Assembly: GCA_964036295.1 (NCBI GenBank)
Contig: OZ038462.1
Coordinates: 40,529,680-40,593,679 of the forward strand
From: Plumapathes pennacea
Taxonomy: Eukaryota > Cnidaria > Anthozoa > Antipatharia > Myriopathidae
DNA length: 64,000 bases
Reading direction: 5' to 3'
Under the pieces are notes generated by a model. It searched no databases, was not told the origin of the DNA, and saw only the letters and a list, made by a program, of their open reading frames with translations. Of this stretch, positions 11,298-22,378 are shown in pieces. The stretch's first letter is position 1, and every line of letters starts with the position of its first letter. Position numbers and translations under genes: made by a program.

Positions 11298-12068
11298 ATG
11301 AAATCATGGTTACTCACCAGATATGCATCATCCACATTCAACACATGCCCCCATCGGGCGCTCCCCTGTATGGAGGGGCCATCAATCGAGATGCACGTTT
11401 ATCCAACCGCCACACCAAAGGTCTGTCACACCCCAGCGAATGTACCTCTACACTGGCAGCAGCGTGTACATGACGACCTCCTCCACTACGAAGCCCTTGG
11501 TGTCATCGAGTGAGTACCATACGGCGAACCCATGACGTGGTGCCACTGCATGGTGATAACAAGGAAGCATGATGGTTCCCCCCATTGCACTGTGGACCTC
11601 TCGTCACTGAACAAATATTGCAAACGGGAGACCTTTGCCATGGAATCACCCATTCACCTCACCCGATGGATCCCCAAGGACAGGTGGAAGACCATCACTG
11701 ATGCATGGAACGGTTACCACAGCGTCCCCCTGCATGAGTCTGACTGCCACCTCACCACGTTTGTTACATCGTTTGGCCACTGGCACTACGAGAGGGCGCC
11801 CCAAGGCTTCCTCTCATTGGGGGACGGCTACAATCGCCGCTTTGATGCCGTCCTGTCCGAGTTTGAGTACAAGGAATGCTGCGTGGATGACACAATCCAC
11901 TGTGACAGTGACCTTGAACAGCACTAGTGGAGGACCATTGACCTCCTCACCCATGTCGGTCGAGCGGGTATTGTCCTTAACCCTGACAAGTTTCAATTCA
12001 TGAGGAGAAGCGTGGACTTCGCCGGTTTCAGGGTATCAGATGGGACAATTGAGCCGCTGCCCACGTAG
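11298..12068 (+). pseudogene. Gypsy reverse transcriptase, broken
   Basis: One frame carries the reverse-transcriptase fingers and palm in order: WHWQQRV-type connection, WCHCMVITRKHDGSPHCTVD, LSSLNKYCKRETF, the DAWNGYHSVPL strand, the APQGFLSLGDGY strand and the active-site CVDDT (in place of YxDD), then GRAGIVLNPDKFQF. In-frame stops at 11511 (TGA), 11925 (TAG) and 12066 (TAG) interrupt it. After the last stop the RNase H and the integrase catalytic core are absent. Confidence 0.85.
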
Positions 12069-12588
12069 CTCTAGTAACATCTGCCCCCTCTGGCATCAGG
12101 CGTGGGCAGCAAGGGAAGAAGCCCTATGGACATGGATCACTCAAACCACCAAATTGCTGAAAATCCACTCGCACCCCCTTTGCCCATGGAGCATTGGTGA
12201 GAGGGTGTTCCTGCAAAACCGGCAAGGTGCTCACCCAACCAAGTGGGACAGGTCAGGAATAGTAGTAGATTCACTAGGCCAGGACCAATATCGGATAAAG
12301 GTGGATGGATGCGGACACCTTACACTGCGCAACCGTCGCTTTCTCTGTGCATATACACAAGCCACTCCATCTACCCAACAGTCACCAGCAGCAGCACCTC
12401 TCCCTACCAGCAGTGCTGAACGGCAATGCTCACCGTCCCACCTGTGTCCTGCGATACCACCACTACACCCCAGGGAGACCTTAGAACACACAGAGGCCGC
12501 ACCTCGGGACATGCCTATCAATGCACCCCCACCAACCGACAAGCAGGCCCAATACCGACCAACTGCAACTCCGACCAGAGGCCCTTGA
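12040..12588 (+). pseudogene. Gypsy integrase C-terminal domain remnant
   Basis: In a different frame from the reverse transcriptase, GERVFLQNRQGAHPTKWDRS and DSLGQDQYRIKVDGCG match the SH3-like C-terminal region of Gypsy integrases, followed by a Pro/Ser/Thr-rich tail. The abrupt switch near 12066-12090 marks an internal deletion of roughly the RNase H plus integrase core. Confidence 0.8.
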
Positions 12589-12768
12589 GCGTTCCCACAC
12601 CTGCCAGCCCAGACATGTCCCTAGCTCAAGCGTCGGTGCAGCCATCAATTCACCCTACACGCCCAAGCCGTGAACATCATCCGCCAAGACACTATGAACC
12701 GGAGTCAGGCACATGGGTAGAACATTAAGTCCAGCTCCCTATGTATCATAGGTCTCCGGACTGGGGGA

Positions 12769-13056
12769 TGAAGAAACTACCGCTGACCACTAGGGTCAGA
12801 GGACTTATTATGTGGACCGGTGACCAGTTGTTGAGAGCGGCTATGTTTGTTTAGGTAGTAGTTTCATCGCGGATCAACTTTGGCTCCCACTAGCAATCTA
12901 CTTCGTTATTGTAAATTATCGTTTTACATTTATAGTCGTTGCATGCACTCTAGTCATATATTTAGTCCTAGGCACTGATACTATTATTATAATTGTCCTA
13001 GGACTCCTTCATCATTTATGTCAATAAAGTCTTAAATCGAGAAGGTCATTTCTTCA
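12769..13056 (+). repeat. 3' LTR of the Gypsy element
   Basis: 288 bp, starting TG and ending CA, preceded by a polypurine tract, with AATAAA near 13023 and the CATAT target duplication right after it. Confidence 0.85.
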
Positions 13057-13061
13057 CATAT

Positions 13062-14378
13062 ATTGCAGGCAGCACTCCTGTACATAGATGCAATGGTTGC
13101 AATAAGACATGTAAAGAACATTATAATCGTAAGGACGGTCTATTGAAAGCCACTTTTCATTCTCTAGAAGACAGGACTCGCCCTCAGCACTTGCAAATTT
13201 CTCATTATTTCTGTGGAATTTCAATCATTAGTCTACTAGCATTGGCAGCATGCAGAGACTCGCGACATTAGCACTGAATACGATTGAACAAAGATGATCC
13301 ACTGCATTGAAAAGTTCCGTATTCTTTAGTTTAAATCTGCCAAGTTTCATCCTCCTTCATTGAAGCCTTTGAAGGATGTTTGGTCTGAGGAATGTCAGAT
13401 TTCATCCAGTTTTTGCTTATCTCACGGAAAATGGTCGAAAAGTTGCAAAATTATATTATCCTTTTTATCGATGTTCACTCTTTCCGCCTTGTTGGATTTG
13501 TCTATGACGTAAGTCTCAGCAAAGAAGCGTGCCGAAGAAACGGCTCCGCAAAGGGAACAGCGCTTGAAAGCAAATCGGGAGCTTCAGACGCCGTTTTGTG
13601 TTAAACTCAGATACTCATTTAGAAAGGACAAGCAACAAAAGTTAGTCAGTGGAAATCGAACAATCACCGTGACAAATATATTCTATACCGTATAGCTTGT
13701 ATAAACTCGATCATTTCAAGAATGTATTAAAATCTGTATGCTGATCATTTTCCCTTGAAGTACTGTTTTACTACGCTTCTGTCGCCCGTTTCGGCCACCG
13801 TATTCGCTCAGAGCAATATCGGAACTTGTAGTCTTGAATGATTTAGTCAGATGTCTTATTTTTCTGTAATCTGACACGAGGTGATTGCAGTGAGAATCGT
13901 TCACAAGCCCTTAAAAGTATCACTGGGTCTGAAGCCCGTGTATAATTTGAAGTAAACTGTTCAAGTTTTGCTTTGATTCTGGGAGAAATCATGCTGTTTT
14001 GAGTGGGTTAACATACAAAACAATTCGAGCTCATTAAATATGCATGCCTGAGTCAGGTGCATGCAGTCTGGAGTAAAAACAAATCGCACAGGAAGCCTAT
14101 TTAATTGTACTGCCTATGAATTCAAAATTGGAAAATCAGTGTTCCTTTTTTCCCGTACTACGACGGCTGACCAACTTCAAACTTTGAGTATTAAATTTTG
14201 AGAACGTGCTTGGCAGACTGTGGCTGTGTTTTCACGATGCAGTTTTTCTGGCTTAACATTCCTCACGCCGATTTGTCTACCAACCTGAGTAAGCAACTTA
14301 ACTAATTTGGGTGTTTTTACGAGCGGACGTGTGATATTTGATCCAAGTAATTTATGCATCCGAACTGAAAACACATCA
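13062..14378. other. Non-coding stretch with one dispersed repeat
   Basis: No gene supported. Positions 13420-13520 (cggaaaatggtcgaaaagtt ... tctttccgccttgttggatt ... gacgtaagtctcagc) match 20737-20838 in the same orientation, so this is an interspersed repeat of at least 100 bp. Confidence 0.6.
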
Positions 14379-14810
14379 ATGATGGCGGACAACGGAGAAG
14401 CTTACAAGTATTATTGCTCTTGTGTTCATTGCTGTTTTATCGCGCTTATTTTTATTCGACGGAGGAAGAGGTTTCAGCGAAGGCTTAGGTTGCTAGCAAT
14501 TACCAGGAGAAGAAGAATTGAGGCTTCTGTCTTAGAACGACTTCAGTCGAAAAGGAGGGCAGTGATCGGTCGAAAGAGAAAAACAGCGTGGGTTCTTGAA
14601 AGGCCGCAATTTTGGTTTGAGCACATGGTACTAAACCAGTACGAAAATAACATATGGCGTAAACATTTTCGGATTTCAAGACAAACCTTTCGCGTTCTCT
14701 GCAATCTAGTTGCGCCGCATTTGGTGCATCAGGATACAAACATGCGGCAAGCGATTCCAGTCGAAAAACGAGTAGCTGTTGCTCGAAGAAACCGCAAATT
14801 TCCGATTTGA
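14379..14810 (+). pseudogene. Harbinger/PIF-type transposase (HARBI1-like), N-terminal part only
   Basis: Starting at ATG 14379 (MMADNGEAYKYY), the frame is Arg-rich and then reaches WVLERPQFWFEHMVLNQYEN, HFRISRQTFRVLCNLVAPHL and DTNMRQAIPVEKRVAVA. This order is characteristic of the N-terminal half of HARBI1/PIF transposases, just before the DDE domain. It then runs into RRNRKFPI and a stop at 14808, so the whole DDE nuclease is missing. In autonomous elements this protein cuts at TIRs with a 3-bp target. This copy cannot be active. Confidence 0.8.
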
Positions 14811-16110
14811 CAGCTCCCGTCAAAAGTTTTAGTTCAATGGACTCTCATTGGTGGAAGTTAATTCCCGACAAACTTAAGCGACCTCGTTTGGTGGCTTAAA
14901 TATTTTGGCTTTTTACGTCAAACCTCTACCCTCTTAACTTTAAGCGAGTTGGAGAGGCAGCTGTTTTCATGAGATTTCCGGAGATCACTCGCTAAGCGAC
15001 TAAAAAAAACCCTCGTGAAAACACGGCCTGTATGAATTAATTTGACGTGCCGACCGTGGGAAATTGACGTACTTCGTCACGCAATCGATTCTTTTTTCAA
15101 CGCAAAAGTATAACACACACATTCTTTTTCTCCTTCCTTTGCGTGTAGCACTTGAGTTCGAAGAAAAGATTGAATCAACATTTCGGCAAAACAAAGGCTA
15201 CTCTTGTTGGGAGTTACCAAAGTAAAAGACCCATCAATGACTCAGTGAGGGGGTATCTGCGATTATCGTATTTCTAGTATGGTATTTCAACAATCGCCGT
15301 ATATTTTGTCGTTTGATGCCCCGAGAACTGTGATGAAGACCAAGTAGGATTATATTGTGATCTTTTCGTTAGTTTTTAAAGCTATTTCAGAGTGCCTTCG
15401 TGCAAGATTGTGTCATCCGATTTCTGACATGTTTGCATATTATTTCACCGACAGTCTGACATATGGAAATGCTGTAAAGTTTTCTCACCGGGTTTGTTGG
15501 CACACTGTATTTAAGGATGAAATGTAACTAGCCGGGTTGAAGTGCTCTTGCTTTTTGAAGGCTATTAAAGTGAAAAATACCCGGCCAGGGGCCACTGCCT
15601 TCCAAATTAAACAATTACAGTCTATATGTATATTATTGTCTATTGTGGCCGAATTTGCTCGCTCAACGCCACAATCAGACCTCGTACTATTTAATGACCG
15701 GGTTGGCTCGCTCAGTACAATCGGAGCTTGTGTTATTTAGTGATTTAATTTCTTTTTTCTGTCAAAGATTTTAAATTCGTCAAACGCGGTTTGAAAAGTT
15801 GTTGTGTTCAAGATTGAATCCTTGCCAAAATTCGGGCAGGTACAAAACCTGGACCCCCCTTTTAGACCCCCATTTGGACCCCCATTTTTTTATAAAAATA
15901 TAAATATATATATTAATAATTAATGATGAAAATATTAATGTAATCGTAACACAATTTCTCATATATAAAAAATGCACTGAAAAGTCACTTTAAAAAAATT
16001 AAAAAAATAGAAAAAAGTATGTCTTTTTGTGTTTTATTCGCTTTATTTTTACTTTATTTATATATTTATTTTTTTGCTAGTACGAGCAGGCACGCGCAAA
16101 CGCAAATGCA
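14811..16110. other. Non-coding stretch
   Basis: No gene. At 15648-15741 a unit of about 45 bp (tttgctcgctca...ctatttaatg / ttggctcgctca...gttatttagtg) is tandemly duplicated. At 15855-15888 a G/C patch repeats gacccccattt. AT-rich runs occur around 15890-16080. Confidence 0.5.
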
Positions 16111-16116
16111 AGCGAC

Positions 16117-16204
16117 TGGTTCACATGGTGAAATTGGTGAAGCAAGCCCAAAAGAATGGAAAAGTTTCCATTCTCTTGCGCTTGCTTACCGTGTGAACCA
16201 GCCT
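16117..16204. repeat. Small foldback element
   Basis: ctggttcacatggtgaa ... agaatggaaa pairs with tttccattct ... accgtgtgaaccag. Nearly continuous inverted repeat of about 88 bp with no coding capacity. Confidence 0.8.
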
Positions 16205-16504
16205 TAAAGCCACATGTGTCAATAATAGAACACAAGTCTCCCGTGTGCCAGGGCCGGAAAGATCTGATCTCCAGTCGTGCAGCGGTCCTGATTGATGCTT
16301 TCAAAGATGCCTGAATATCTGTGTCAACGACTTTTTTATGGACAGCATTTTTTCTAACACCAATAGAAACAAAAATTAAAGGCTACTGTGAAGCGGCGTT
16401 GAAACTGACTCATGCAGTACATTATTTCATACGGAATTGAGACACACCGGGTGTGGTCCTAGTCTGGCTATTGTCTTTCCTGGTCATTGTTCTGGTTGTA
16501 ACAT

Positions 16505-17480
16505 AATCAGTGGCAATTTCCGGCAATTCTACTTTTTTGTTGAAACTCGAATTTGGAATCACGAAAATAAAGGAAAAACCAATTCTTAGCGCTATTCTTT
16601 CTTGGGAAAGTTGAAATACCCCAATTATTTTCTACGTCGTTGTATTCGGTCTGCAACGTAAATATTCTCGACCTTTCTGAATAAAAATCTCGATCTTTTC
16701 TGAGATTTGTTCCGGCCAGTAGTTTGGGGAAATGTCAGACATTTTCTCACGTTTGTCTGTCGGTTCGTGTCTCGGAACAAGCCTTTCTCATGCTGTTCCC
16801 ACGTGACTTTTCGTATAAAACAACTTCGCGCCACTTGCTCGCCGGGTTTTGGCGCGACGACACGTGCACGGCAAGATGTCTTTTGTAAAAGATAAACGAA
16901 AGGGCAAACTGGTGAAGGTAAAAATATCAGACTTAACAGTTAAAAGCATTTCAATGATCTTTAAGTTGAATGCGATGAAAGGAGTTTACCTGGAAGATGA
17001 AATCGAAGGAGCGGTGATACTTAAAGATCATTGAAATGCTTTTAACTGTTAAGTCTGATATTTTTACCTTCACCAGTTTGCCCTTTCGTTTATCTTTTAC
17101 AAAAGACATCTTGCCGTGCACGTGTCGTCGCGCCAAAACCCGGCGAGCAAGTGGCGCGAAGTTGTTTTATACGAAAAGTCACGTGGGAACAGCATGAGAA
17201 AGGCTTGTTCCGAGACACGAACCGACAGACAAACGTGAGAAAATGTCTGACATTTCCCCAAACTACTGGCCGGAACAAATCTCAGAAAAGATCGAGATTT
17301 TTATTCAGAAAGGTCGAGAATATTTACGTTGCAGACCGAATACAACGACGTAGAAAATAATTGGGGTATTTCAACTTTCCCAAGAAAGAATAGCGCTAAG
17401 AATTGGTTTTTCCTTTATTTTCGTGATTCCAAATTCGAGTTTCAACAAAAAAGTAGAATTGCCGGAAATTGCCACTGATT
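16505..17480. mobile_element. Perfect long palindrome (2 x 462 bp, 52-nt spacer) with 6-bp flanking repeat
   Basis: Arm 16505-16966 is the reverse complement of 17019-17480; reading across both I find no mismatch. The spacer is 16967-17018. The element is flanked on both sides by TAACAT (16499-16504 and 17481-17486), as expected for a target-site duplication. Each arm carries an ATG frame starting MSFVKDKRKGKLVKV (16876 in the left arm) with a possible donor (aag/gtaaaa), behind a CG-richer region. In the left arm it reads on into the spacer (LNAMKGVYLEDEIEG). This may be a captured promoter and first exon. It looks like a recent foldback-type insertion; an inverted assembly join is less likely because of the flanking repeat. 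Confidence 0.85.
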
Positions 17481-17546
17481 TAACATGCAGGCAGTTACCT
17501 CGTTTATATGCGCGATTTCTTCATTATTGCAACACAGACGAAACTT

Positions 17547-17902
17547 GTTTTTACCACAACACACTAGTTTCTCGCTCTCTGATTGGTCGATTTACCGTGG
17601 TAAATAAGAGTCCAGACAACGATGCTGACGCCAGCTGACGCCAGCATGTCACGTTTTGAAGCGAAGTACAACAAATGTTTCCTGTATATTTCTAAATGTT
17701 GTGGTAAAAAACAAATTTCCACTGGTTAGCCGTGGTGTGGACTCTTATTTACCACGATTTACGTCATCACATGGTCAAAATTAGTTGCGGACTCACTCGG
17801 CGAAGCGCCTCGTGAGTCCAGAACATTTTGACCATGTGATGACGTAAATCGTGGTAAATAAGAGTCCACACCACGGCAAACCAGTGGAAATTTATTAAAT
17901 AG
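17547..17902 (+). mobile_element. MITE with internal inverted repeats, copy 1
   Basis: About 355 bp, from ttaccacaacacactagttt to ccagtggaaatttattaaat. A nearly full copy lies at 28646-28994. The inner half is palindromic: ggtgtggactcttatttacc pairs with ggtaaataagagtccacacc, around cgaagcgcctcgtgag. Confidence 0.85.
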
Positions 17903-17927
17903 TTACGCGAGAGATCTTAGATTGAAC

Positions 17928-18056
17928 ATGGATTCATTTTTAAAGCCAGGCACCAGTTATGCGCAGGCTGTTGCTCCCTCTAGCCCTACTCTGAGGAAGT
18001 TTCAACGACAGGACGAGGACGAGGCAATGGAGATGGCTCTTGCCATGTCACTGAAG
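17928..18056 (+). CDS. Orphan first exon with ubiquitin-interacting-type motif
   Basis: ATG 17928 opens MDSFLKPGTSYAQAVAP and ends in DEDEAMEMALAMSLK at a good donor (aag/gtgagg at 18057). The acidic run followed by M.MALAMSL matches the UIM consensus (acidic patch, phi-x-x-Ala-x-x-x-Ser). UIM helices bind ubiquitin. No downstream exon could be assigned on this strand before the repeats at 18.5 kb, so the gene is incomplete, broken or has a long intron. The MITE ending at 17902 sits just upstream of the start codon. Confidence 0.5.
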
Positions 18057-18474
18057 GTGAGGGTTGTCCACTGCCCAGTGTACATCATCTTTGGTGGCCA
18101 TTGTTTATTAACATCGACGTTTATTTGGTTGGTGTTATAGGTTGCGGAATATTCATTGCTGTTTTGTTATGTTATTTTCTTTGACTTTGTTATAGAATGT
18201 AATCAATAAAAGCACAATCTCCCACATCTATTGTTTACATTCTCTTGTTAAAGTTACTGTATAATGAATGATTCGAAAACGCCGGCATAGTTGTCGTAAC
18301 AAAATATATTACAAGGCTTTCTATTTACTTTCTAATCGTTTTTTTATACCTGCACGGCCAAAAATTTTTCCTGTGAAAATCTGAATAGTTTTACGTTAAA
18401 TTTTATGGAGCTGAGAAAAAGTGAGAAATGTATTATTACAAATAAAGATATTATTGATAATATGATTTAATAAT
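18057..18474. other. AT-rich non-coding stretch
   Basis: No gene or clear repeat visible. Confidence 0.4.
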
Positions 18475-20212
18475 AACAAGACTGGTATTGCCAGTGAGCT
18501 CGTGGCGTGAGTTGGGTCGAGACGAGAATAAACTAACATTAAAAGTAGGGACAAGAGCGAGACTCCCAGGAGGGGGGGGAGGGGGGTACTCATCATAATT
18601 TTGGGTGGGTGTGCTGCCCAGTCCTGAAAACGCTTAGCTTATTTCAGACCAAGATATCTGATTTTCTATAACCTAACTTTAAAAATGTATACGGCACATA
18701 CCTAATGTGGCTGATATAGTGGAGTACCCCATCGGGTTTCAGTCTCACCAGAAAAATATTATACAGCATAGAGAACTTGGTTTTTGAGACCTTGCTCAAA
18801 GGAAACCTGATAAAATTATAAATTTTCATAGAACACTCATACATTTGCTTCAAGTTTAAGAGATGCATTTTGAGCTTAGGGGTGATAGGTCAGCCAGCAA
18901 GAGAAGAGTGACTTGCGACACTTACTGTATTTATGCACAGCTGATTTTGACAGTTTGACTTCGAGCACTTATTTCTAATCAGAGGCCACGATTAATCCAG
19001 CCTTTGCTCCAATAATAATCTGTTTTCTTTTTACTGACTGAGTTTCTTTTATTAGGCTTTCGAGTATTCGTGCTTTGTAACAAAAATAAAATTGAAGGTG
19101 AGGAATGTAAGAAGTGAACTCTGCCTCATGCAAGAGTTTCTGCATGGAAATGATAGAACCAGAGGTGTGCAAGCACAGTACAGTCTGTATTTATTCATCA
19201 GACACTCTATCAAGAAACAATAAATTATACACATGTTATTTTGTCAGCTGGCAACAGAAAGCCAGTATTATTCCTATTGTTTTGTGTAATAAGTTCATGA
19301 AGATTCTGCTTGCTTAAACTTTTGTCCTTAGACAGAACCCCTTGTCTTTTAGCAGTAAAGACAACATTAACATCAGTGCCTGCACATATCTCTAGTTTAT
19401 TTGGTAAATCACTTATCACAAGGTGTTTGTCAACATTCATTTTCCTGTAAAATGTGTTACCTTTTTCAATTACAGCACTTAATGTATCAGAATTCCAATA
19501 GCTGCAAGATTTAATTACAGAGAAACAAATGCTATAGGAAGAAATTGCACAGCACTGCTTACATTTGCAAATAATTGCATGCTTTACTTCTTTGCTGAAC
19601 AGTTGTAGGTTCTTCACATCTGTGCCTGTTGTGTCTGTCTTCTGTTAGACAAATGTTTACTCCTTTAATTTCAAATGTAATGGCAGGCAAGTGTACATAT
19701 AAAGTCTGGAAATATTCCAATAAATTGCCAACTGAACGAAGTTCAATTAATACACATTTTCCTTCAGGATGTTCCATGCCAAAACTATCTCTGCTATGAG
19801 AATCAAATACTTTGAACCTGCCACCTGACAAACAAAATACAGCTACAGTACTACAGCCTATTGTCAGAATAAAGCAGCTGAAATCCTGTCTGAGCAATAA
19901 ATTAAAAGCCCCAGTCAGTGTTGTACAGTAAGCAAAGATGGGGTACTCCGCTATATCAGCCACATTAGGTATGTGCCGTATACATTTTTAAAGTTAGGTT
20001 ATAGAAAATCAGATATCTTGGTCTGAAATAGGCTAAGCGTTTTCAGGACTGGGCAGCACACCCACCCAAAATTATGATGAGTACCCCCCTCCCACCCCCC
20101 CCCCCCCCCCCCCCCTCCTGGGAGTCTCGCTGTTGTCCCTACTTTTAATGTTAGTTTATTCTCGTCTCAACCCAACTCACGCCACGAGCTCACTGGCAAT
20201 TCCAGTCTTGTT
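18475..20212. mobile_element. DNA-transposon-like element with TIRs of about 260 bp and a protease-like gene
   Basis: Left arm 18475-18732 (aacaagactggtattgccag ... gatatagtggagtaccccat) is the inverted copy of 19938-20212. The arms differ by point changes and by the length of a G/C homopolymer (18570-18587 versus 20090-20115). The interior (18733-19937) has no recognisable transposase but carries two minus-strand frames described separately. No convincing target duplication is visible. Confidence 0.85.
19225..19963 (-). pseudogene. Protease-like protein inside the TIR element, frameshifted
   Basis: Two overlapping frames read as one broken protein. The first (19963-19559) starts within the right TIR (MADIAEYPIFAYC). 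It contains FKVFDSHSRDSFGMEHPEGK followed by VLIELRSVGNLLEYFQTL. The second (19617-19225) has a Cys cluster and SDLPNKLEIC. The F-D-S/P-H-S-R core with a following G....G and a hydrophobic strand is the signature of a cysteine-peptidase-like domain seen in many transposon- or virus-derived proteins of fish and cnidarians (tegument-peptidase/OTU-like); Asp and His would be catalytic. This assignment comes from pattern memory. Confidence 0.5.
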
Positions 20213-20440
20213 GAAATAAATATATACTTTACTTGAGCCTAGTTGTGCTTGTCGTAATACTGATTTGATTTGGTCGTGACGGCTGTGAAGTAAAATGTTT
20301 ACAAAAACCGTCAATGGCGACTGAATAGGCATATTTCCTAGCAATGGTTACTGCATCCTCAAGCAACTTAATCTCCGGGAACCTACATTTCTCCAGTAGT
20401 CCAGTAGATCCGAGTTTTGATCTGTGAAATGCCTTCAATG
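20213..20440 (-). repeat. Dispersed repeat shared with 27000-27215
   Basis: Reverse complement of this segment (ggaaatatgcctattcagtc, gacggtttttgtaaacattt, aggctcaagtaaagtatata) aligns with 27055-27215. It abuts the outer edge of the TIR element at 20212. Confidence 0.75.
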
Positions 20441-21420
20441 TCTGGGTATCCTTCTCTCTGTTCCTGTATTAATTGTATGCGTTTTCCCAATTCTTAAATT
20501 TTCCCAGTTTTCCAGAAAAGAATTGTTTCTTGTAGAACAGTTTTAGCGTAAACACAGATGCGACGCGACATTTTGGCAGCGGGCCAGCTGATTCAAGCTA
20601 ACGGAAATACGTCACAAATCATCTTGTGGTGCAAGAGGGGTGCCTGTGGCAAATGCAATTTCTTCATGCAAAAAAATAGAAGAAAAAGTGCAATAGACAC
20701 ATGCACTTCACAGGTGCCTATTTTTTATCTCGCTGACGGAAAACGGTCGAAAAATTGCAAAATTGTATTATCCGCTCAGTATCGATGTTCACTCTTTCCG
20801 CCTTGTTAGATTTGTGTATGACGTAACTCTCAGCGCATTAGACTGGGAGCTACAGCCCCCCAAAAAGGAAAAACAGTCCATATTGAAAGCTCTATTATTC
20901 CCGCGAAACAAATCACATAAAGACAGATATGAACAATAATTACGCCACGTCATGCCCCGGGAATGTCGACAGATCCGGCCATTGTTGTAAGAGTTACGAG
21001 GCCTTAGGCCTTGGGCCTGAAAGCTTGGCAAATACTGCACAATTATGAAGATGCTCGTCGATTTTCAATGTAAAACGAAGCTGATGTTTGGTACGAATCA
21101 GAGAAAGATTTGTTCTGACGTGGAAGAACCTTCTATCAAATAATTATACAATTATACAGTTATATATGATAAAATTGCTGTAAACAGGCTCTCCTCGAAA
21201 AGTTCAACAGGTTTCCTGAGAGCTCCTGCTCCTATCTAGCAACTGTAATAATAACACTGCTGTAAAAATACGTCCATTGGGACAAATATATAAAATTGAA
21301 AATTGAATTGAAAAATTGTGGAAATACATTTTAGCGAAGAGCGAAGGGCAACGGCCATTGCTTCGAGCGGGCCGCGGAGAAATAATCCACCCTAGGTTAC
21401 AAAAATGTTCTTTTAAAGGT
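20441..21420. other. Non-coding stretch
   Basis: No gene supported. It contains the second copy of the repeat at 13420-13520 (here 20737-20838). Confidence 0.5.
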
Positions 21421-21421
21421 G

Positions 21422-21622
21422 GTGTTACACTGGTCGATTTGCAACGATACGATGTTGCGCTAAAAATTGTTCAGGTGTAACACCCCATTGCGAACGATTT
21501 TTCGCGATGTTTGCAGTGCTGCAACGCGTTGCAAGTTTTTGAAAGCGATTTATAAACTTGCAACACCGTTGCGCGAATTTGGAGCAAATCGTCGTTGCAA
21601 ATCGACCAGTGTAACACCAGTT
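21422..21622. mobile_element. MITE, ggtgttacactggtcg family, copy 1
   Basis: Inverted termini ggtgttacactggtcgattt and aaatcgaccagtgtaacacc. The interior is rich in gttgcaa / ttgcaac motifs. Both flanks contain ttaa(a)ag, which could be a TTAA-type target duplication. Other copies: 25332-25530 (nested) and a decayed one at 35575-35715. Confidence 0.85.
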
Positions 21623-21959
21623 TAACTTAAAGAGTCGTAAAAAGTGCATATACGTGCCATATTTCATGTTTCTCAAGCAACACTAAATTATTTTTGACCA
21701 GGAGTGTAATTGAAGACTTGAAATACAGTAGTTCAGGCAGAAGGTGCTAAAGCTGTCAAAATTCATGGCAGCGGGACCGCGCAACGGTGAAACCACAACC
21801 TCCAGGGAGCTGTTATTTTCCTCGTTTTTGCCGCGAAACCTGTTAGTGTATTTCCAACATGGCAGCGCATGGACATAAAACATGGCACACAAGCTCCTCA
21901 TTGTAAGAATGTTTCGAAGGTGTAATTACTATATAAATCCGAGAGGGTCACTTTGTTTG

Positions 21960-22335
21960 TATTGCTCGATGCCAGACTTCAGCCAGACTGTTCCTCTTGC
22001 TCACACGGATTCAGCAGCTTATTATTTTAGCTTTAAGCCAAATTCAGGGCGTTAAAATTCCTTTCCCTCCCGGCGGCGAGTTTGTTTGCTAAACAATGGC
22101 AGTTTACTCATCTCTCTTGTTTGGAATCATTTCAAAATGTGATACATTTGGCCGATATGGGGACATTTCAGACCAGAGGGACAAAACCGACTGTTACAGA
22201 ACTAGAGTCACTCTCAGAACTCTGTACATAACACAGTTTACATAACATGACCCTCGCAGTTATGAAGCAACTAAAGAAGTTAGAAGGATAGCCCGGAAAA
22301 AGTGCTTTCGGTAGTGTTTCAAACTAGTACATGTT
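21960..22335 (-). repeat. Dispersed repeat, inverted partner of 4490-4865
   Basis: Shares ctttccctcccggcg, cagtttactcatctctcttg, ggggacatttcagaccagag and the acgagggtcactc-type block in reverse complement. Confidence 0.7.
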
Positions 22336-22378
22336 TATTTTGGCGCCGATAAGACCTTTATGGTGTCTATTTTCTTAC

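Larger units (their letters stand above)
10288..13056 (+). mobile_element. Ty3/Gypsy LTR retrotransposon, decayed, with truncated 5' LTR
   Basis: Right end: a purine tract (gggggA, 12763-12768) precedes an LTR that starts TGAAGAAACTACCGC at 12769 and ends TTCA at 13056, with an AATAAA at about 13023. Left end: TGAAGAGACTACCGC at 10288 matches the first 33 bases of that LTR, then joins coding sequence directly. Both ends are flanked by CATAT (10283-10287 and 13057-13061), a 5-bp target duplication typical of LTR elements. The inside carries a gag-like Cys/His patch, a protease remnant, reverse transcriptase and an integrase C-terminus. RNase H and the integrase core are missing, and several stops are present, so it is non-autonomous and dead. 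Confidence 0.9.

Noticed and set aside
16625-17360. Three pairs of identical proteins on opposite strands
   Set aside because: They are produced by the perfect palindrome and each pair is one sequence read twice; only the MSFVKDKRKGK frame has any exon-like context.
18475-20212. The paired 18.5 and 20 kb arms as an assembly inversion
   Set aside because: The arms differ at many positions and in homopolymer length, so they are genuine, diverged inverted repeats.
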